Assembly: GCA_947497585.1 (NCBI GenBank)
Contig: CANMHG010000001.1
Coordinates: 868,001-932,000, forward strand
Direction of reading: 5' to 3'
Length of the DNA: 64,000 bases
Origin: an uncultured Bacillaceae bacterium
GTDB taxonomy: Bacteria > Bacillota > Bacilli > Bacillales > Bacillaceae_L
Shown: positions 63,082-64,000 of the stretch, in pieces
Position numbering within the stretch: position 1 is the stretch's first letter
Layout of the letters: each line of letters starts with the position of its first letter
Notes under the pieces: model-generated
Database searches by the model: none
What the model saw: the letters and a program-made list of their open reading frames with translations, nothing else
What the model was told of the DNA's origin: nothing
Position numbers and translations under genes: made by a program

Positions 63082-63115
63082 ATAAAAACAAAACGACCAG
63101 CCCTTGAACTGATCG
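63082..63115 (-). terminator. Terminator of the 63170 gene
   Basis: Stem CGATCAG/CTGGTCG with TTTTGTTTTT on the minus strand, about 55 bases after the stop codon. Confidence 0.8.
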
Positions 63116-63169
63116 CAATTTTTTATTGTGCATTCGCCCCCAATAGATGAATAAAGCTCTCTCTAACAC

Positions 63170-63640
63170 TCACTCACCATATTTTAATTTGATTTTTTCT
63201 TCCTTACCATTCCATTTAACCGTTACTTCAAGAACACTATCCTTATTATTTACAGGTTTATATTCACTGTCTTTTGGAATATGAGAAGTACCTGCTGATC
63301 CACCCGAATGGGTAAAAACTTCATCAGTTTTAATCATTTCGCCTTTTAAAACTTTTATTGAGCCTTTTCCCCGACGATAAGAGTATTCAACTTCTTGACC
63401 TAAATCTGATTCATTACCAATATACCTTAACCTTAAAACTTCATTTCTTTCATACTCAATTTCATATTGATCTTTTAATTCTTTATGATTCTTATATTTA
63501 ACGTTTCCATCTTGAATCAATTCCGCAGACCAATTTTGACTCTCACCTATAAAAGTCTGATGATATTCCTTCGTTGTAATACAACCAGACAATATATATA
63601 AAAATATTAAAAGTAGTGAAGTTATCTTAAATAGTTTCAT
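63170..63640 (-). CDS. Lipoprotein, paralogue of the 23101 gene
   Basis: A 156-residue lipoprotein (lipobox ILSGC) with FIGESQNWSAELIQDG and a C-terminal VTVKWNGKEEKIKLKYG, the same family as 23101-23478. Between them lies a longer insert including FTHSGGSAGTSHIPKDSEY. GGGGG before ATG. Function unknown. Confidence 0.8.
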   Translation of the reverse strand: MKLFKITSLLLIFLYILSGCITTKEYHQTFIGESQNWSAELIQDGNVKYKNHKELKDQYEIEYERNEVLRLRYIGNESDLGQEVEYSYRRGKGSIKVLKGEMIKTDEVFTHSGGSAGTSHIPKDSEYKPVNNKDSVLEVTVKWNGKEEKIKLKYGE

Positions 63641-63702
63641 TTAAAATCCCCCTCTTTAAAATCATCGTATTTAACATGAGTTACTCCATAACTGCCTACT
63701 TT

Positions 63703-63885
63703 AATTTTAACATGATACATCTTTATTTACCTAAATTTTCTGAACTATCAAACAAACGAAAAGATCGTCTAACGACGACCTACTTGTTACACTAACCTAT
63801 GCTGCTCTTAAGCACACAATAGGAGCTGTCGCATAGACAACTCCTTGTTCAACTCTTGCACCCTTTACTTTAAGTACAATCGTTC
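63703..63885 (-). repeat. Intergenic terminator-promoter module, copy F (two hairpins)
   Basis: Minus strand: GTGAACGATTGTACTTAAAG, AAAGGGTGCAAGAGTTGAAC, hairpin AGGAGTTGTC/GACAGCTCCT, then a second hairpin AGGTCGTC/GACGATCT followed by TTTTCG, and ATGTATCATGTTAAAATTA upstream of the 63640 gene. Confidence 0.75.
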
Positions 63886-63898
63886 ACAAAATAAACGT

Positions 63899-64000
63899 TT
63901 AATCAAAATACTGTTCTATATTGGATGAGTCAAATACACTTATTATTTGGTAACCTGTTGAATTATTTTTATTGTAATCAAATATCAATAAATACTTATC
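63899..64000 (-). CDS. Partial CDS at the right edge (C-terminus only)
   Basis: The last 33 codons of a minus-strand gene that begins beyond the window: DKYLLIFDYNKNNSTGYQII, then SVFDSSNIEQYFD and TAA at 63899. The frame is open to the edge, and module copy F directly follows the stop, as for the other small genes. Too short to classify. Confidence 0.5.
   Translation of the reverse strand, partial: DKYLLIFDYNKNNSTGYQIISVFDSSNIEQYFD

Overview
The window looks like a chromosomal segment of a low-GC, spore-forming Bacillaceae member. The signs are GGAGG-type ribosome binding sites, many TTG/GTG starts, dozens of lipoprotein signal peptides, two tRNA-sensing T-box leaders, a sporulation-kinase-type histidine kinase, a malate:quinone oxidoreductase and Firmicutes C30 carotenoid genes. 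Nearly every gene is on the minus strand, so descriptions below read from high to low coordinates. No rRNA, tRNA, CRISPR array or intact transposase was seen.

Layout. 1-6.5 kb: small membrane proteins and lipoproteins, an alkyltransferase-like (Atl) gene, and a LytS-type/PAS histidine kinase divergent from a DIP1984-like coiled-coil gene. 6.7-13.3 kb: mqo, a block of 52-bp tandem hairpin repeats, VOC, alpha/beta-hydrolase and GNAT genes, DUF3888, and a ferritin-like/cupin fusion. 13.4-17.7 kb: a three-gene ABC-2 transporter (ATPase, two permeases) with small-ligand-fold genes around it. 17.8-23 kb: a run of phosphoryl-transfer genes (three P-loop kinase-like proteins, an aminoglycoside-phosphotransferase-fold protein, a HIT hydrolase and a PP2C-like phosphatase). 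The HIT-PP2C pair sits under a complete T-box leader. 23-34 kb: a long series of short lipoprotein or membrane-protein genes, plus DUF2268 and Zn-PLC-like proteins, a NIPSNAP-Nudix fusion, RDD, DUF6366 and M50-like proteins.

34.5-46.6 kb is the metabolic centrepiece, a carotenoid locus apparently transcribed from 46.6 kb towards 34.5 kb. It encodes two CrtI/CrtN-type oxidoreductases, a CrtM-like squalene/phytoene synthase, type 2 IPP isomerase (fni), a LitR/CarH-like MerR protein reduced to its DNA-binding domain, and an HSL-type esterase. These are followed by a Staphylococcus-like set: CrtP, an aldehyde dehydrogenase (CrtNc type), CrtN and a CrtQ-like glycosyltransferase. Predicted flow: IPP/DMAPP balance (Fni), FPP to diapophytoene (CrtM), desaturation (CrtN and the two extra desaturases), terminal oxidation (CrtP), aldehyde to acid (ALDH), glycosylation (CrtQ). 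A perfect 18-bp inverted repeat over the likely promoter at 46.62-46.66 kb is the obvious operator.

46.9-64 kb: a T-box-controlled MFS permease, then another long series of small lipoprotein/membrane genes broken by Nudix, alpha/beta-hydrolase and MDR-oxidoreductase genes. Spacers here repeatedly carry a related module: a conserved segment resembling AACGGGTGCAAGAGTT, then a terminator hairpin, then an extended -10 promoter. At least six decayed genes (internal stop, lost 5' end or frameshift) and two genes whose Shine-Dalgarno points at ATA rather than ATG suggest a high-turnover accessory region.
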